Shown one piece after another: positions 47,023 to 56,060 of a DNA stretch of 64,000 nucleotides. A program made the position numbers and the translations under genes. The stretch is from NCBI RefSeq assembly GCF_009711345.1, contig NZ_SMMA01000066.1, positions 1 to 64,000 of the forward strand. The letters run 5' to 3'. The notes under the pieces were generated by a model that was not told the origin of the DNA, made no database searches, and saw nothing but the letters and a program-made list of their open reading frames with translations. This DNA comes from Pseudovibrio flavus. Its GTDB lineage: Bacteria; Pseudomonadota; Alphaproteobacteria; Rhizobiales; Stappiaceae. Numbering within the stretch: the stretch's first letter is position 1; each line of letters starts with the position of its first letter.

Positions 47023-48087
47023 ATGGCAGGAACAGCACTAGCAACAAGCGAAGAACCAAAAGAACTGGAAGTTTCTGCCGAGGTTGAGCATCGGGAGCTG
47101 GATGGCGCAGAGCGTGCTGCTGTTCTTTTGCTCGCGCTTGGTCAGGAATATGGCCAGCCGATCTGGGAAGGGCTGGACGAGATCGAAGTGCGGCAGGTGT
47201 CTGCGGCTATGGCTTCGCTTGGGCCTGTCACTCCGCGCATGCTTGAGGAGCTGTTTATCGACTTCCTGAAGCGCCTGTCTACTAAGGGTGCTTTGACTGG
47301 CAACGTCGATGTGACCGAGCGGTTGCTGAATTCATTTTTGCCCGGTGATCGTGTTTCCATCATCATGGAAGAAATTCGCGGTCCAGCGGGCCGTAATATG
47401 TGGGAGAAGCTCTCCAACGTTCAGGAGAACGTTTTGGCGAACTACCTCAAGAACGAGTACCCGCAGACGATTGCTGTTGTTCTTTCCAAAATCCAATCGG
47501 ATCACGCCGCCAAAGTGCTGGCGCTCCTCCCTGAAGAACTCTCTTTAGAAGTCATCAACCGCATGCTGAAGATGGAGTCTATTCAGAAGGAAATTCTGGA
47601 GAAGGTGGAACAGACCCTTCGCGTAGAATTTATGTCCAACCTTGCACACACTCGCAGGCGCGACAGCCACGAGATGATGGCGGATATCTTCAATAACTTT
47701 GACCGTCAGACCGAAACCCGCTTCCTTGCCGCGCTTGAAGAAGACAGCCGCGACAGCGCTGAGAAAATCCGCAATCTCATGTTCACCTTCGAGGACCTTT
47801 TGAAGCTGGACCCGGCAAGCTGTCAGACTTTGTTGCGTAGCTTCGATAAGGACCGTTTGGCCTTGGCCCTTAAGGGGGCGAGCGATCCGGTGATGGCATT
47901 CTTTACCAACAATATGTCCGCCCGTGCTGCCAAGCTTTTGGCTGAAGATATGGAAACGCTGGGCGCGGTTCGTCTGCATGATGTTGATGCGGCGCAGTCT
48001 GCCATGGTCAACCTTGCCAAGGACCTTGCTGCAACGGGTGAGATTTCCATCAATAAACGCAAGGGAGATGAAGAGCTTGTCTATTAG
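47023..48087 (+). CDS. fliG: Flagellar motor switch protein FliG
   Basis: Rotor protein that takes torque from the stator. 354 residues with [20 protein letters not shown], the middle domain [18 protein letters not shown] and C-terminal charged segment [19 protein letters not shown] and [17 protein letters not shown] abuts the fliF stop (TAAATG). A 36-base gap separates it from the flbE-like gene. Confidence 0.95.
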   Translation: MAGTALATSEEPKELEVSAEVEHRELDGAERAAVLLLALGQEYGQPIWEGLDEIEVRQVSAAMASLGPVTPRMLEELFIDFLKRLSTKGALTGNVDVTERLLNSFLPGDRVSIIMEEIRGPAGRNMWEKLSNVQENVLANYLKNEYPQTIAVVLSKIQSDHAAKVLALLPEELSLEVINRMLKMESIQKEILEKVEQTLRVEFMSNLAHTRRRDSHEMMADIFNNFDRQTETRFLAALEEDSRDSAEKIRNLMFTFEDLLKLDPASCQTLLRSFDKDRLALALKGASDPVMAFFTNNMSARAAKLLAEDMETLGAVRLHDVDAAQSAMVNLAKDLAATGEISINKRKGDEELVY

Positions 48088-48123
48088 TCTCCATAATGCG
48101 ACCTGTGACCTGTTGGGGGCAAC

Positions 48124-48843
48124 ATGGTAACGGTTCTGCAAAGGGGCGCAGTTTCCCAGCGGTTTTTGTTTGATGGATTTGGTAGTGCGCCAGAGGCGGA
48201 GCAGGAAGAGACTGCGCCTGCTGTTGTCGAAGTAGCTGAGCCGACCATAACAGTTGCCGAGCATGAGGCGTTGCTTGCTGTTGCCAGAGCTCAGGCCATG
48301 GAAGAAGGTCGCCAGCAGGGTATTGCACAGGCGCAGGACCAGACACAGCAACAGTTGCAGGCCCAAGCACAAGTGATTGGTGCTTCGCTTCAACACATCA
48401 TTTCTACAATGGACCAGACACAGGTGGAGCAGGAACACCGCCAAGTGGCGCTGTGTTTTTTGATTGCCCGCCGTTTGTGCGCCCATCTCATTAAACGCGA
48501 GCCTTTGGCGGAAGTTGTCGCGCTGCTTTCAGAATGTCTTACCCCGCTGCGCAAAGCCGTGCAGGTACGCATTGAGGTTCCGGAGCAGGATAAGGAAGCG
48601 CTTGATGAGCTGCTTGCCCCGATGATCCAGCAGCATGCGTTTGAAGGGCGTATCCACCTCGTTGGGGTTGAAGATCTGGAACGCGGAGACTGCCGGATTG
48701 AATGGCCGGAAGGGGGCATTATCCGCAATCAGAAAGACACGGTCCGCCAGATTGAAAAAGTCATTGAGTCCCACTTCGCTGCCCGCACAAGTGCGAAGGG
48801 CGCAGGTGAGGGTTCTGCGCTTAATAAGGAGAATAGGCCATGA
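48124..48843 (+). CDS. flbE: FliH-like export regulator (FlbE type)
   Basis: 239 residues. N-terminal low-complexity part, Gln/Ala-rich coiled coil (DQTQQQLQAQAQVIG), then a FliH/FlbE-type C-terminal half with ECLTPLRKAVQVRIEVPE and GDCRIEWPEGGIIRNQ. FliH binds and controls the export ATPase FliI; the FlbE variant is typical of alphaproteobacteria between fliG and fliN. Stop overlaps fliN start (ATGA). Confidence 0.85.
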   Translation: MVTVLQRGAVSQRFLFDGFGSAPEAEQEETAPAVVEVAEPTITVAEHEALLAVARAQAMEEGRQQGIAQAQDQTQQQLQAQAQVIGASLQHIISTMDQTQVEQEHRQVALCFLIARRLCAHLIKREPLAEVVALLSECLTPLRKAVQVRIEVPEQDKEALDELLAPMIQQHAFEGRIHLVGVEDLERGDCRIEWPEGGIIRNQKDTVRQIEKVIESHFAARTSAKGAGEGSALNKENRP

Positions 48844-49187
48844 GCACCGGTAATGATGCAGACAACTCCTTGGTCTTTGACGAGCACGCCGGAGCGCCGC
48901 GCAAGAGCCCGCTGGATGAAAACGCGAATGCCAGCGGCAAAACAGCGGGCGACCTTGAAGCGATTTTTGATGTTCCGGTGCAGATTTCCGCCATTCTTGG
49001 GCACAGCAAGATGCAGGTGAGCGATTTGCTGGACTTGAAGACAGGCAGTGTCATGGAGCTAGACCGCAAGATTGGTGAGGCCATTGATATCTATGTCAAT
49101 AACAGGCTGGTAGCGCGCGGTGAGGTGGTTCTGGTGGAGAATAAGCTCGGCGTCACCATGACTGAAATCATCAAATCGGAACGCTAA
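48840..49187 (+). CDS. fliN: Flagellar switch protein FliN
   Basis: 115 residues; SpoA domain DVPVQISAILGHSKMQVSDL, LKTGSVMELDRKIGEAIDIYV and NRLVARGEVVLVENKLGVTM as in FliN. Translationally coupled to flbE by a 4-base overlap. No fliM is in the window. Confidence 0.95.
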   Translation: MSTGNDADNSLVFDEHAGAPRKSPLDENANASGKTAGDLEAIFDVPVQISAILGHSKMQVSDLLDLKTGSVMELDRKIGEAIDIYVNNRLVARGEVVLVENKLGVTMTEIIKSER

Positions 49188-49236
49188 TACTTTGTTTTCG
49201 CCCAGTGCACGGAGCGAAAAGCGGGAGACTAAATAA

Positions 49237-50610
49237 ATGCGCCTCTTGATTGTCGGGCAGCTTGGCGGACAGCTTTCAACAGCTAGCAAGATCGCGATGG
49301 ATCGCGGTGCTGCTGTTGTGCATGCCCAAAGTATTACCGAGGCGCTGGCTGTGCTGCGTTCCGGAAAGGGCGCGGACCTTGTGATGGTGGATGTGCGCGA
49401 AGATATTGGCGCACTGGTTACACACCTTGAAGATGAGCGTATTCACGTTCCGCTGGTTGCCTGTGGTTTGGAAGCCGATGCACGCGCTGCTGTGAATGCC
49501 ATTCGCGCTGGGGCGAAAGAGTATATTCCTCTGCCGCCGGACCCTGAGCTGATTGCTGCTATTTTGGAAGCGGTCACGCAGGATAGGGACGACCTGATTT
49601 ACCGCGATCAGGCAATGGCAGCGGTTGTGCGCCTTGCCGAACAAATCGCGCCATCTGATGCTTCTGTGTTGATTACTGGCGAGTCCGGTACGGGTAAGGA
49701 AGTTATCTCTCGTCACGTACACCGCAAGTCTTCCCGCGCTTCGCAACCGTTTATCTCCATCAACTGTGCAGCTATCCCTGAACACCTTCTGGAATCCGAA
49801 CTCTTCGGGCACGAGAAGGGCGCGTTTACGGGTGCAGTTGCACGGCGTATCGGCAAGTTTGAAGAGGCCGATGGCGGCACCTTGATGCTGGACGAGATCT
49901 CTGAAATGGATGTGCGTTTGCAAGCCAAGTTGCTTCGCGCCATTCAGGAGCGGGTGATCGACCGTGTGGGTGGTTCCAAGCCTGTTCCGGTCAACATCCG
50001 CATCATTGCAACGTCCAACCGCAATCTGGCTGATGCTGTGGCGGAAGGGACATTCCGCGAGGATTTGCTCTACCGCCTTAACGTGGTGAACCTGAAGCTG
50101 CCTCCGCTGCGGGAACGTCCTGCTGATGTGCTGGCTCTCTCGGCTCATTTTGTCGAGCTTTATGCCAAGGCGAACGGCTTTAAGCCGATGGGGATGAGTG
50201 AAGGCGCCCGCAAGCTACTGACCGTTAATAGCTGGAAGGGCAACGTGCGTGAGTTGGAAAACACCATGCACCGCGCAGTTCTGCTTTCAGGTGGTGGTGA
50301 GATCACCGAGGAAGCGATCCGCATGCCTGACGGTTCGCCTATTACCGGGAATGCGGCAGCAAACCAGACTGTGGCACGGGCAGCCTCTGCGGCGGAAGCG
50401 GTGAACCGCACCATGGTTGGCCGCACAGTAGCGGATGTGGAGCGTGATCTTATTCTTGAAACGCTGGACCACTGCCTTGGCAACCGCACCCATGCTGCCA
50501 AGATCCTCGGTATTTCCATCCGTACACTGCGCAACAAGTTGAACCAGTATTCCGATGAGGGCGTGCCGATTGCCGCGCCGGGGGATGCGCGTTCTCCTGC
50601 CTCGGCATAA
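49237..50610 (+). CDS. flbD: Sigma-54 activator FlbD
   Basis: 457 residues. The N-terminal receiver-like domain keeps one Asp (MVDVRED) but lacks the acidic pair (VGQLGG) and the conserved Lys (EYIPLPP), as in Caulobacter FlbD. The AAA+ part has Walker A GESGTGKEVISRHVH, GAFTGA, and RIIATSNRNL. The C-terminal Fis HTH is THAAKILGISIRTLRNKLNQY. In Caulobacter FlbD activates late flagellar genes and represses fliF. Its ATG follows an AAAGCGGGAG stretch. Confidence 0.94.
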   Translation: MRLLIVGQLGGQLSTASKIAMDRGAAVVHAQSITEALAVLRSGKGADLVMVDVREDIGALVTHLEDERIHVPLVACGLEADARAAVNAIRAGAKEYIPLPPDPELIAAILEAVTQDRDDLIYRDQAMAAVVRLAEQIAPSDASVLITGESGTGKEVISRHVHRKSSRASQPFISINCAAIPEHLLESELFGHEKGAFTGAVARRIGKFEEADGGTLMLDEISEMDVRLQAKLLRAIQERVIDRVGGSKPVPVNIRIIATSNRNLADAVAEGTFREDLLYRLNVVNLKLPPLRERPADVLALSAHFVELYAKANGFKPMGMSEGARKLLTVNSWKGNVRELENTMHRAVLLSGGGEITEEAIRMPDGSPITGNAAANQTVARAASAAEAVNRTMVGRTVADVERDLILETLDHCLGNRTHAAKILGISIRTLRNKLNQYSDEGVPIAAPGDARSPASA

Positions 50611-50629
50611 GGGAGCATAGAGGCAAGGC

Positions 50630-52810
50630 ATGGCGCAGATTGAGCCAACAGGACCACAAGACCCGTCAGGAGGGGGAGGCACAGGCCGTCCATCCGCCGG
50701 TGGAGGCTTGTTTGGCTCGATCTCTAACATCTCCGCACAAGGGCTGTGGCAGACAATAAAGCAGGGCGATATTGGCCTAGCGCTGGGCGTGATGGTTATT
50801 CTCGTCATGCTTATCATGCCGATGCCTGCCGTCATGCTGGACCTGTTCCTTGCGGTCTCCATCATCTTTTCGGTGATGGTGCTGATGACCGGCCTGTTCA
50901 TTCAAAAGCCGTTGGAGTTTTCCTCGTTTCCAACGGTTCTCTTGATCGCGACCATGCTGCGGCTGGCGCTCAATCTTGCTTCGACCCGCTTGATCCTTGC
51001 CAATGGCCATGAGGGGCCGGACGCAGCCGGAAACGTGATTGCCGCCTTCGGCAGCTTTGTGATGAGCGGTAACTTTGTTATCGGCATTATCGTCTTTGCC
51101 ATCCTTGTTATCGTGAACTTCATCGTTATTACAAAGGGTTCTGGCCGTATTGCGGAGGTTGCTGCCCGCTTTACCCTTGATGCGATGCCGGGCAAGCAGA
51201 TGGCGATTGATGCGGACCTATCCGCTGGTCTGATTGACGAGGATGAAGCCCGTACACGCCGTAAGGAGTTGGAGCAGGAATCCACGTTCTTCGGCGCGAT
51301 GGACGGTGCATCTAAGTTCGTGCGCGGTGATGCTATTGCCGGTTTGATGATCACGTTCATCAACGTTATTGGCGGTATCGTCATCGGCGTGATGCAGAAG
51401 AACCTTTCTTTTGGTGAGGCGCTTGAGGTCTACACGCTGCTGACCATTGGCGATGGTTTGGTGTCGCAAATTCCGGCGCTGATCGTTTCCACGGCTGCGG
51501 GTATTCTCGTTTCCAAGTCCGGTTTGCAGGGGGCTGCTGATAAGGAGCTGGTGAAGCAGTTCTCCGGCTATCCGAAGGCGCTGGGCATGTCTGCCTTTGT
51601 GATGGTGGTGCTTTCGTTCTTGCCGGGTATGCCGATGCTGCCGTTTCTGGCGCTTGCGGGCCTTGCTGGCTACATGGCGCGGCGGGCATCGCAGACCAAG
51701 GTGGAGGAAGAGGCGCGGGTGATTGCTGAAAAGGCGGTTGCCGAAGCTCCAGAACCTCCGAAAGAGCCGCCGATTGCCGAAAGCCTGAAGATGGACGAGC
51801 TGAAGATAGAGCTGGGCTATGCGCTGCTACCGATCATCAACGGACGCAACAAGGACGAGACCGATCAGGTAACCGAGCAGATCAAAGCGCTACGCCGTCA
51901 GGTCGCTGCGGATATGGGCGTTATCATGCCTTCTGTTCGTATTCTCGATAACATCCAGCTTCAGCCGAACGACTACTCCATCAAGGTGAAAGAAGTAGAG
52001 GCGGGAATGGGCTCGCTCTATCCTGAACACTTCATGGTTATGGATCCACGCGGCGGGCAGGTTCGCTTGCCGGGTACGCACACGACGGAGCCGACCTTCG
52101 GCCTTCCTGCAACGTGGATTGAGGGCAAGCACAGGGAAGAGGCAACGCTGCTGGGCTATACGGTGGTGGACCCTGCAACGGTGCTTTCCACGCACCTGAC
52201 CGAGACCATCAAGAACCACATTGCCGAGCTGCTTTCCTATGCCAATGTCAAAACATTGCTGAAAGAGCTGAATGACGAGCAGGCCAAGCTGGTTGAAGAT
52301 ATTGTGCCAACGCAGATTTCCATCTCTGGCATTCAGCGCGTATTGCAGGCTCTGCTTCAGGAGCGCATCTCGGTTCGTGACCTTGGCACGATTTTGGAAG
52401 GCGTTGCAGAAGCTGTTGGAACCACACGCAACCCGAACATGATTGCAGAGCATGTGCGTACCCGCTTGGCGCGGCAAATCTGTGCTTCTCACCTTTCACC
52501 TGCTGGCGGGTATTTGCCGCTCATCAGCCTTAGCCCCCAGTGGGAGAGTGCTTTCATGGAAAGCATCGTCGGTGATGGTGACGACAAGCAGCTTGCCATG
52601 GCACCGTCCAAGCTTCAGGAGTTTGTACAGAAGGTGCGCGATGCCTTTGAACAGGCAGGCGCAGCAGGCGAGGTGCCGGTGCTGCTTTGCTCTGCCCAGA
52701 CACGGCCATTTGTGCGCTCTATCGTCGAACGGTTCCGCGCGCAGACGTTTGTTATGAGCCAGAACGAGGTTCACCCAAGGGTTCGGTTGAAAACAATCAG
52801 TTCTATCTAG
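50630..52810 (+). CDS. flhA: Flagellar export gate protein
   Basis: Membrane component of the type III export apparatus. 726 residues: Gly/Pro-rich N-terminus, then eight helices starting GLALGVMVILVMLIMPMP, the family signature RLALNLASTRLIL, and cytosolic domain (YALLPIINGRNK...VMDPRGGQVRLPG...HLTETIKNHIAELL). Starts 19 bases after flbD. fliR and flhB, which often follow flhA, are absent; an acetyltransferase gene is next. Confidence 0.96.
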   Translation: MAQIEPTGPQDPSGGGGTGRPSAGGGLFGSISNISAQGLWQTIKQGDIGLALGVMVILVMLIMPMPAVMLDLFLAVSIIFSVMVLMTGLFIQKPLEFSSFPTVLLIATMLRLALNLASTRLILANGHEGPDAAGNVIAAFGSFVMSGNFVIGIIVFAILVIVNFIVITKGSGRIAEVAARFTLDAMPGKQMAIDADLSAGLIDEDEARTRRKELEQESTFFGAMDGASKFVRGDAIAGLMITFINVIGGIVIGVMQKNLSFGEALEVYTLLTIGDGLVSQIPALIVSTAAGILVSKSGLQGAADKELVKQFSGYPKALGMSAFVMVVLSFLPGMPMLPFLALAGLAGYMARRASQTKVEEEARVIAEKAVAEAPEPPKEPPIAESLKMDELKIELGYALLPIINGRNKDETDQVTEQIKALRRQVAADMGVIMPSVRILDNIQLQPNDYSIKVKEVEAGMGSLYPEHFMVMDPRGGQVRLPGTHTTEPTFGLPATWIEGKHREEATLLGYTVVDPATVLSTHLTETIKNHIAELLSYANVKTLLKELNDEQAKLVEDIVPTQISISGIQRVLQALLQERISVRDLGTILEGVAEAVGTTRNPNMIAEHVRTRLARQICASHLSPAGGYLPLISLSPQWESAFMESIVGDGDDKQLAMAPSKLQEFVQKVRDAFEQAGAAGEVPVLLCSAQTRPFVRSIVERFRAQTFVMSQNEVHPRVRLKTISSI

Positions 52811-52884
52811 GGTGGGGTGTTGCAGGCGCGTCGCTAGCTCAGTAGAAACGTAAGCCTTAATTGCCTTTTTATGAAGTGAACCCG

Positions 52885-53508
52885 ATGACCGAAACTGCCT
52901 CCAACTCCATCTCGCTTGATCTCAACGGCTATACCGAGCTGCCAGCAGGCAAGGTTGCGTTTGTTGTTACGCACCTGCGCATGGATGAAAAACCGTTTGA
53001 GGCAGCATCCAAACGGGATGATCTGGTTCTGGAAGATGTTTCCGGCAACGCAGACGTGGACGAGTATCTGGAAATGTTCCGCGCTGTTGGTAGCCCGTGG
53101 TTATGGTTCGGCCAGCTTGTTAAGGACCGTGATGCGCTGCACGCCCAGTTGAACGCGCCGGAAACCGGCCTTTTCTACGCTAACCGCGATGGCAAGCGCA
53201 TTGGCACCCTTCAGCTTACCTTCCTTGAGAACGGTGAGGTTGAGGTGATGTACTTCGGTTTGGTTCCCGATGCTGTTGGCGGCGGTGCTGGCCGCTGGTT
53301 GATGGAGCAGGCAATCGAGATTGCCTTTGCACGTGAAGGAACCAAGTGCTTGATGCTGCACACCTGCACAGGTGACAGCCCGCAGGCGCTCGGGTTTTAC
53401 CAGAAGTGCGGCTACAAGCCTTACAAACGCTCTATCGAGGTTGCTGATGACCCGCGCCATTCCGGCATTCTGCCAATGAGCGCTGGCCCACACATGCCGC
53501 TCCTCTAA
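52885..53508 (+). CDS. GNAT-family N-acetyltransferase
   Basis: 207 residues. C-terminal half shows the GNAT core with the acetyl-CoA motif VPDAVGGGAGRWLMEQAIEIAF and ALGFYQKCGYKPYK. N-terminal half resembles other acetyltransferases of unknown substrate. ATG at 52885 is chosen over an in-frame upstream start, since only TTG precedes it. Function beyond acetyl transfer is unknown; proximity to flhA may be coincidental. Confidence 0.82.
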   Translation: MTETASNSISLDLNGYTELPAGKVAFVVTHLRMDEKPFEAASKRDDLVLEDVSGNADVDEYLEMFRAVGSPWLWFGQLVKDRDALHAQLNAPETGLFYANRDGKRIGTLQLTFLENGEVEVMYFGLVPDAVGGGAGRWLMEQAIEIAFAREGTKCLMLHTCTGDSPQALGFYQKCGYKPYKRSIEVADDPRHSGILPMSAGPHMPLL

Positions 53509-53710
53509 ATCTTATCTGCCTGATTTTATGTGTTGTTTGCGTAAGTAATAGGGCTCGCGGCGGTTGCATCAAAATACTTAAAATTGTATGTATTTATGGG
53601 TATGGCGCGTTAACTTTCCTCGCTATTCACGCAATGCGCAACGGTTGCGCTTGATGTGAAGGGCTGGAGCAGCCGGAAAACGCCATACCTGATGCACCTC
53701 CGGGGGGACT

Positions 53711-54328
53711 ATGGCTGAAGCGCGCGACAACGTAATTCCACATTCTCGGGTTCGCTCACTGCGGGATGCGATCCGCAAAGTGCGGATGTCCGATGTTGAG
53801 CGGGCAGATGTGGTCGTGGGCTTGCAGGAAAGCGAGCGAGCCCGCCTAGAGATGCTTGGCGATGAGCTCATCGATGTTTTCAAGGAAGTGCCAGAGGACG
53901 ACGACCAGTTCTCGTTTCAGATCGTTACCGGCACCCAACCGCGCCTTTGGATTGATATCACCAGCCATGTGGTGATGGCGCGTGACCGCCAGACCTACCG
54001 CTTTGTGAAAGATACCCGTTTGGGCCGCGCAACCTTGCTGGAAAGCAACTCGGTTGACGATATGGCGGACTATATTACCGAGTACATTGCCGAGCGGATT
54101 CTGGAGCGGGACAAAGCGCTGGAAGCCGACTGGTTGGTTGGCCGCCTGCGTTTGCAGGACAATCGCCACACCAAAGCAATCGACACGCTTGTTGAGAAGA
54201 ACAAAGAGAAAGAAAAGGTGGAGCGTCGCAGCTCTGCGCCGTTCGGTATTCTCACGTTCTGTCTCGGTCTACTGGTAGGCGTGCTGCTGCTTATCGGCCT
54301 TGCTTGGTTCGCTAACCCGCTTTTGTAA
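53711..54328 (+). CDS. Conserved protein of unknown function with C-terminal membrane anchor
   Basis: 205 residues, not recognised. N-terminal half is helical and charged, the middle reads like a small beta domain (RLWIDITSHVVMARDRQTY), and the C-terminus is a single membrane segment (GILTFCLGLLVGVLLLIGLAWF) after a basic stretch. GGGGGG ribosome site just before the ATG. A 202-base gap precedes it with no gene. Confidence 0.7.
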   Translation: MAEARDNVIPHSRVRSLRDAIRKVRMSDVERADVVVGLQESERARLEMLGDELIDVFKEVPEDDDQFSFQIVTGTQPRLWIDITSHVVMARDRQTYRFVKDTRLGRATLLESNSVDDMADYITEYIAERILERDKALEADWLVGRLRLQDNRHTKAIDTLVEKNKEKEKVERRSSAPFGILTFCLGLLVGVLLLIGLAWFANPLL

Positions 54329-54387
54329 GCGGTGATATTTTCGGCATTCCCTGAACGCTTTCTTCTGCGATATTGCGCGGCACATGT

Positions 54388-54497
54388 CTGGATGCCGGAT
54401 CTGCGCCTTTAGCTTGTCCGGCATGACGGCATGGGCGTGAAGAGAGCCTTGGGCGGTATTCTCCTTTCGTCATTCCGGCCTTGAGCCGGTGTCTAGA
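54388..54497. repeat. Palindromic intergenic repeat, copy 1
   Basis: About 110 bases starting CTGGATGCCGG and containing CTTGTCCGGCATGACGG and CATTCCGGCCTTGAGCCGG. A second copy lies at 55296-55405. The ends are inverted relative to each other, typical of alphaproteobacterial REP/BIME units. Confidence 0.7.
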
Positions 54498-54564
54498 GGT
54501 GCTTAGTATGCGTAGTTGCGTTGACTTTGGCTCTCGCGAAGCAGCTTTGGCGATACGGTGTAGT

Positions 54565-55149
54565 ATGAGCAGCAAAACACTGGAATTCTATGAGCGGCAT
54601 GCGGAGCGTTATGCGATGTTTCGCAGTAAGCCGAGTTCAAGGCTTTTGACGTTTCTGGGAAAGTGTAAACCTGAAGGCGATATTTTAGAGCTAGGTGCTG
54701 GCGCAGGTGTTGAGGCAGCAGAAATTCTATCCCAAGGCTTTAAGCTATACGCCACGGATGGGTCCGTTGAACTTGCAAAAATTGCGTCAACCCGTATTGG
54801 GCAGACAGTAAGGGTAATGCGTTTCATGGAGTTATCCGCCGTGCAAGCCTATGACGGCGTATACGCGAATGCATCTCTCACCCATGCGCCGAGAAGCGAA
54901 CTACCTATCATTTTCTCCAAGGTTTACGCCTCACTTAAAGTGGGCGGGGTATTTTGGGCCAGTTTTAAAGCAGGTTGCCGTGAAGACAACGACAGGTATG
55001 GGCGGCACTACAACTTCATTGGTCACGAGCGTCTCGCGAGTTATATGACGGCGGCGGCTCCTTGGGCAGCAGTGGAACTGGAAAGCTGGCTAGGTACTGG
55101 GTACGACCAGAGGCAGACGCATTGGGTGGCAGTCACAGCGGTTCGTTAG
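54565..55149 (+). CDS. SAM-dependent methyltransferase
   Basis: 194 residues, class I methyltransferase: motif I DILELGAGAGVEAAEIL, then YATDGSVELAKIA and DGVYANASLTHAPRSELP. The ATG at 54565 begins MSSKTLEFYERHAERY, the family N-terminus; earlier starts run into the upstream repeat. The gene sits between two copies of the palindromic repeat, a sign of possible insertion as a cassette. Substrate unknown. Confidence 0.78.
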   Translation: MSSKTLEFYERHAERYAMFRSKPSSRLLTFLGKCKPEGDILELGAGAGVEAAEILSQGFKLYATDGSVELAKIASTRIGQTVRVMRFMELSAVQAYDGVYANASLTHAPRSELPIIFSKVYASLKVGGVFWASFKAGCREDNDRYGRHYNFIGHERLASYMTAAAPWAAVELESWLGTGYDQRQTHWVAVTAVR

Positions 55150-55164
55150 GTGCAAAAACTCTAT

Positions 55165-55281
55165 AGTTGTTTAGGGTAGGTATTTCGCCTGTCCATGATT
55201 AGCCGTTGGGAATGGTTAGGTTTTGCTCGCCAATGATGACGACGCCGGAATGCTCATCCTTACAACTGAGCTTGGTGAGTT
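55165..55281 (-). pseudogene. Fossil copy of the tetR / metallophosphoesterase 3' junction
   Basis: On the minus strand, translation ends KDEHSGVVIIGEQNLTIPNG*, matching the end of the phosphoesterase at 56660-57586 (KDEHSGVVTIGEQSLAIPNS*). On the plus strand, LFRVGISPVHD* matches the tetR end LFRAGLSPAHD*. Both tails share the TTA/TAG overlap, so about 115 bases of the convergent junction at 56628-56742 are duplicated here without the bodies of either gene. A remnant of a rearrangement. Confidence 0.8.
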
Positions 55282-55295
55282 GAGGGGGGGGTAGG

Positions 55296-55405
55296 CTGGA
55301 TACCGGATCTTCGCCTGCGGCTTGTCCGGCATGACGGCATGGGGCGTTAAGAGCATCTTGGGCGGCATACTCTGCGTGTCATTCCGGCCTTGAGCCGGAA
55401 TCCAG
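55296..55405. repeat. Palindromic intergenic repeat, copy 2
   Basis: CTGGATACCGG ... CCGGAATCCAG with terminal inverted ends, and the same internal CTTGTCCGGCATGACGG as copy 1 at 54388-54497. It lies just downstream of the fossil junction. 55406-55487 shows nothing else. Confidence 0.7.
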
Positions 55406-55487
55406 CATTACAGTCTGCAAGATGCGAAGCGGTCTCCTTGGAAGGGCCTTACTCAAACGAAGACCCTCCTCAATGCATTTACCGAAA

Positions 55488-55916
55488 TCAGATATGCCCG
55501 AGTGCGCGGTGACTGAGAACGATGATGTAACCCGCAAGAATAGCGTCGAGAATTTCGATTATCCCTAGTGCAAGCGGTATAGGGTCAGGCGTTGTTGGGA
55601 AGACGTGCCCAAGGTCTAGCAGAACCACGAAGATATAACCCCACGAGGCGATGATAGCGCCCCACGCGGCTACCCTGTTCCCCGACCTCATAACGAGCGC
55701 AGATGCAATTGCGCCAAAGCCTAGGGCAATCAAAAACGCATTGAAGCCCCAGAAAACGATTGGCCCCAGATCAACAAAACTGCGTGTTTCGATTGGGCCG
55801 CCCGGGACCAGCGTTATGAAACTGCCTACAAGAATGAGGAGCAAGGTGGATGCGGTTTTGAATGCGCTACTTTGGTGAGCGCTCGGGTTGCTTTCGGTAG
55901 TTATGGTAGTTGCCAT
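55488..55916 (-). CDS. Small four-helix membrane protein, divergent from tetR
   Basis: 142 residues with about four membrane segments (TASTLLLILVGSFITLV, LGPIVFWGFNAFLIALGFG, VAAWGAIIASWGYIFVVL, LGIIEILDAILAGYIIVL). Family not recognised. Strong ribosome site AAGGAGGG before the ATG. Divergent from a TetR gene with two operators in between, so it is probably the regulated target. Confidence 0.72.
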   Translation of the reverse strand: MATTITTESNPSAHQSSAFKTASTLLLILVGSFITLVPGGPIETRSFVDLGPIVFWGFNAFLIALGFGAIASALVMRSGNRVAAWGAIIASWGYIFVVLLDLGHVFPTTPDPIPLALGIIEILDAILAGYIIVLSHRALGHI

Positions 55917-55932
55917 GGCGAATCCCTCCTTA

Positions 55933-55980
55933 AAATGACTGCTAGGTCATTTATAATATTTTTTACTGACTAACGAGTCA
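55933..55980. promoter_or_regulatory. Two TetR-type operators in the divergent promoter
   Basis: TGACT-GCTA-GGTCA (55936-55949, inside the longer palindrome 55933-55952) and TGACT-AACG-AGTCA (55967-55980), same 5-4-5 layout, 31 bases centre to centre, with TATAAT between at 55952. Likely bound by the adjacent TetR protein. Confidence 0.7.
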
Positions 55981-56060
55981 TTTTTAAGTGGGAGTGCCTT
56001 TAGAAACTGGCGTTGACCTGCTAGGTCTAGCTTCACCAAAGCTAGGAAAGGGCCGATTTC

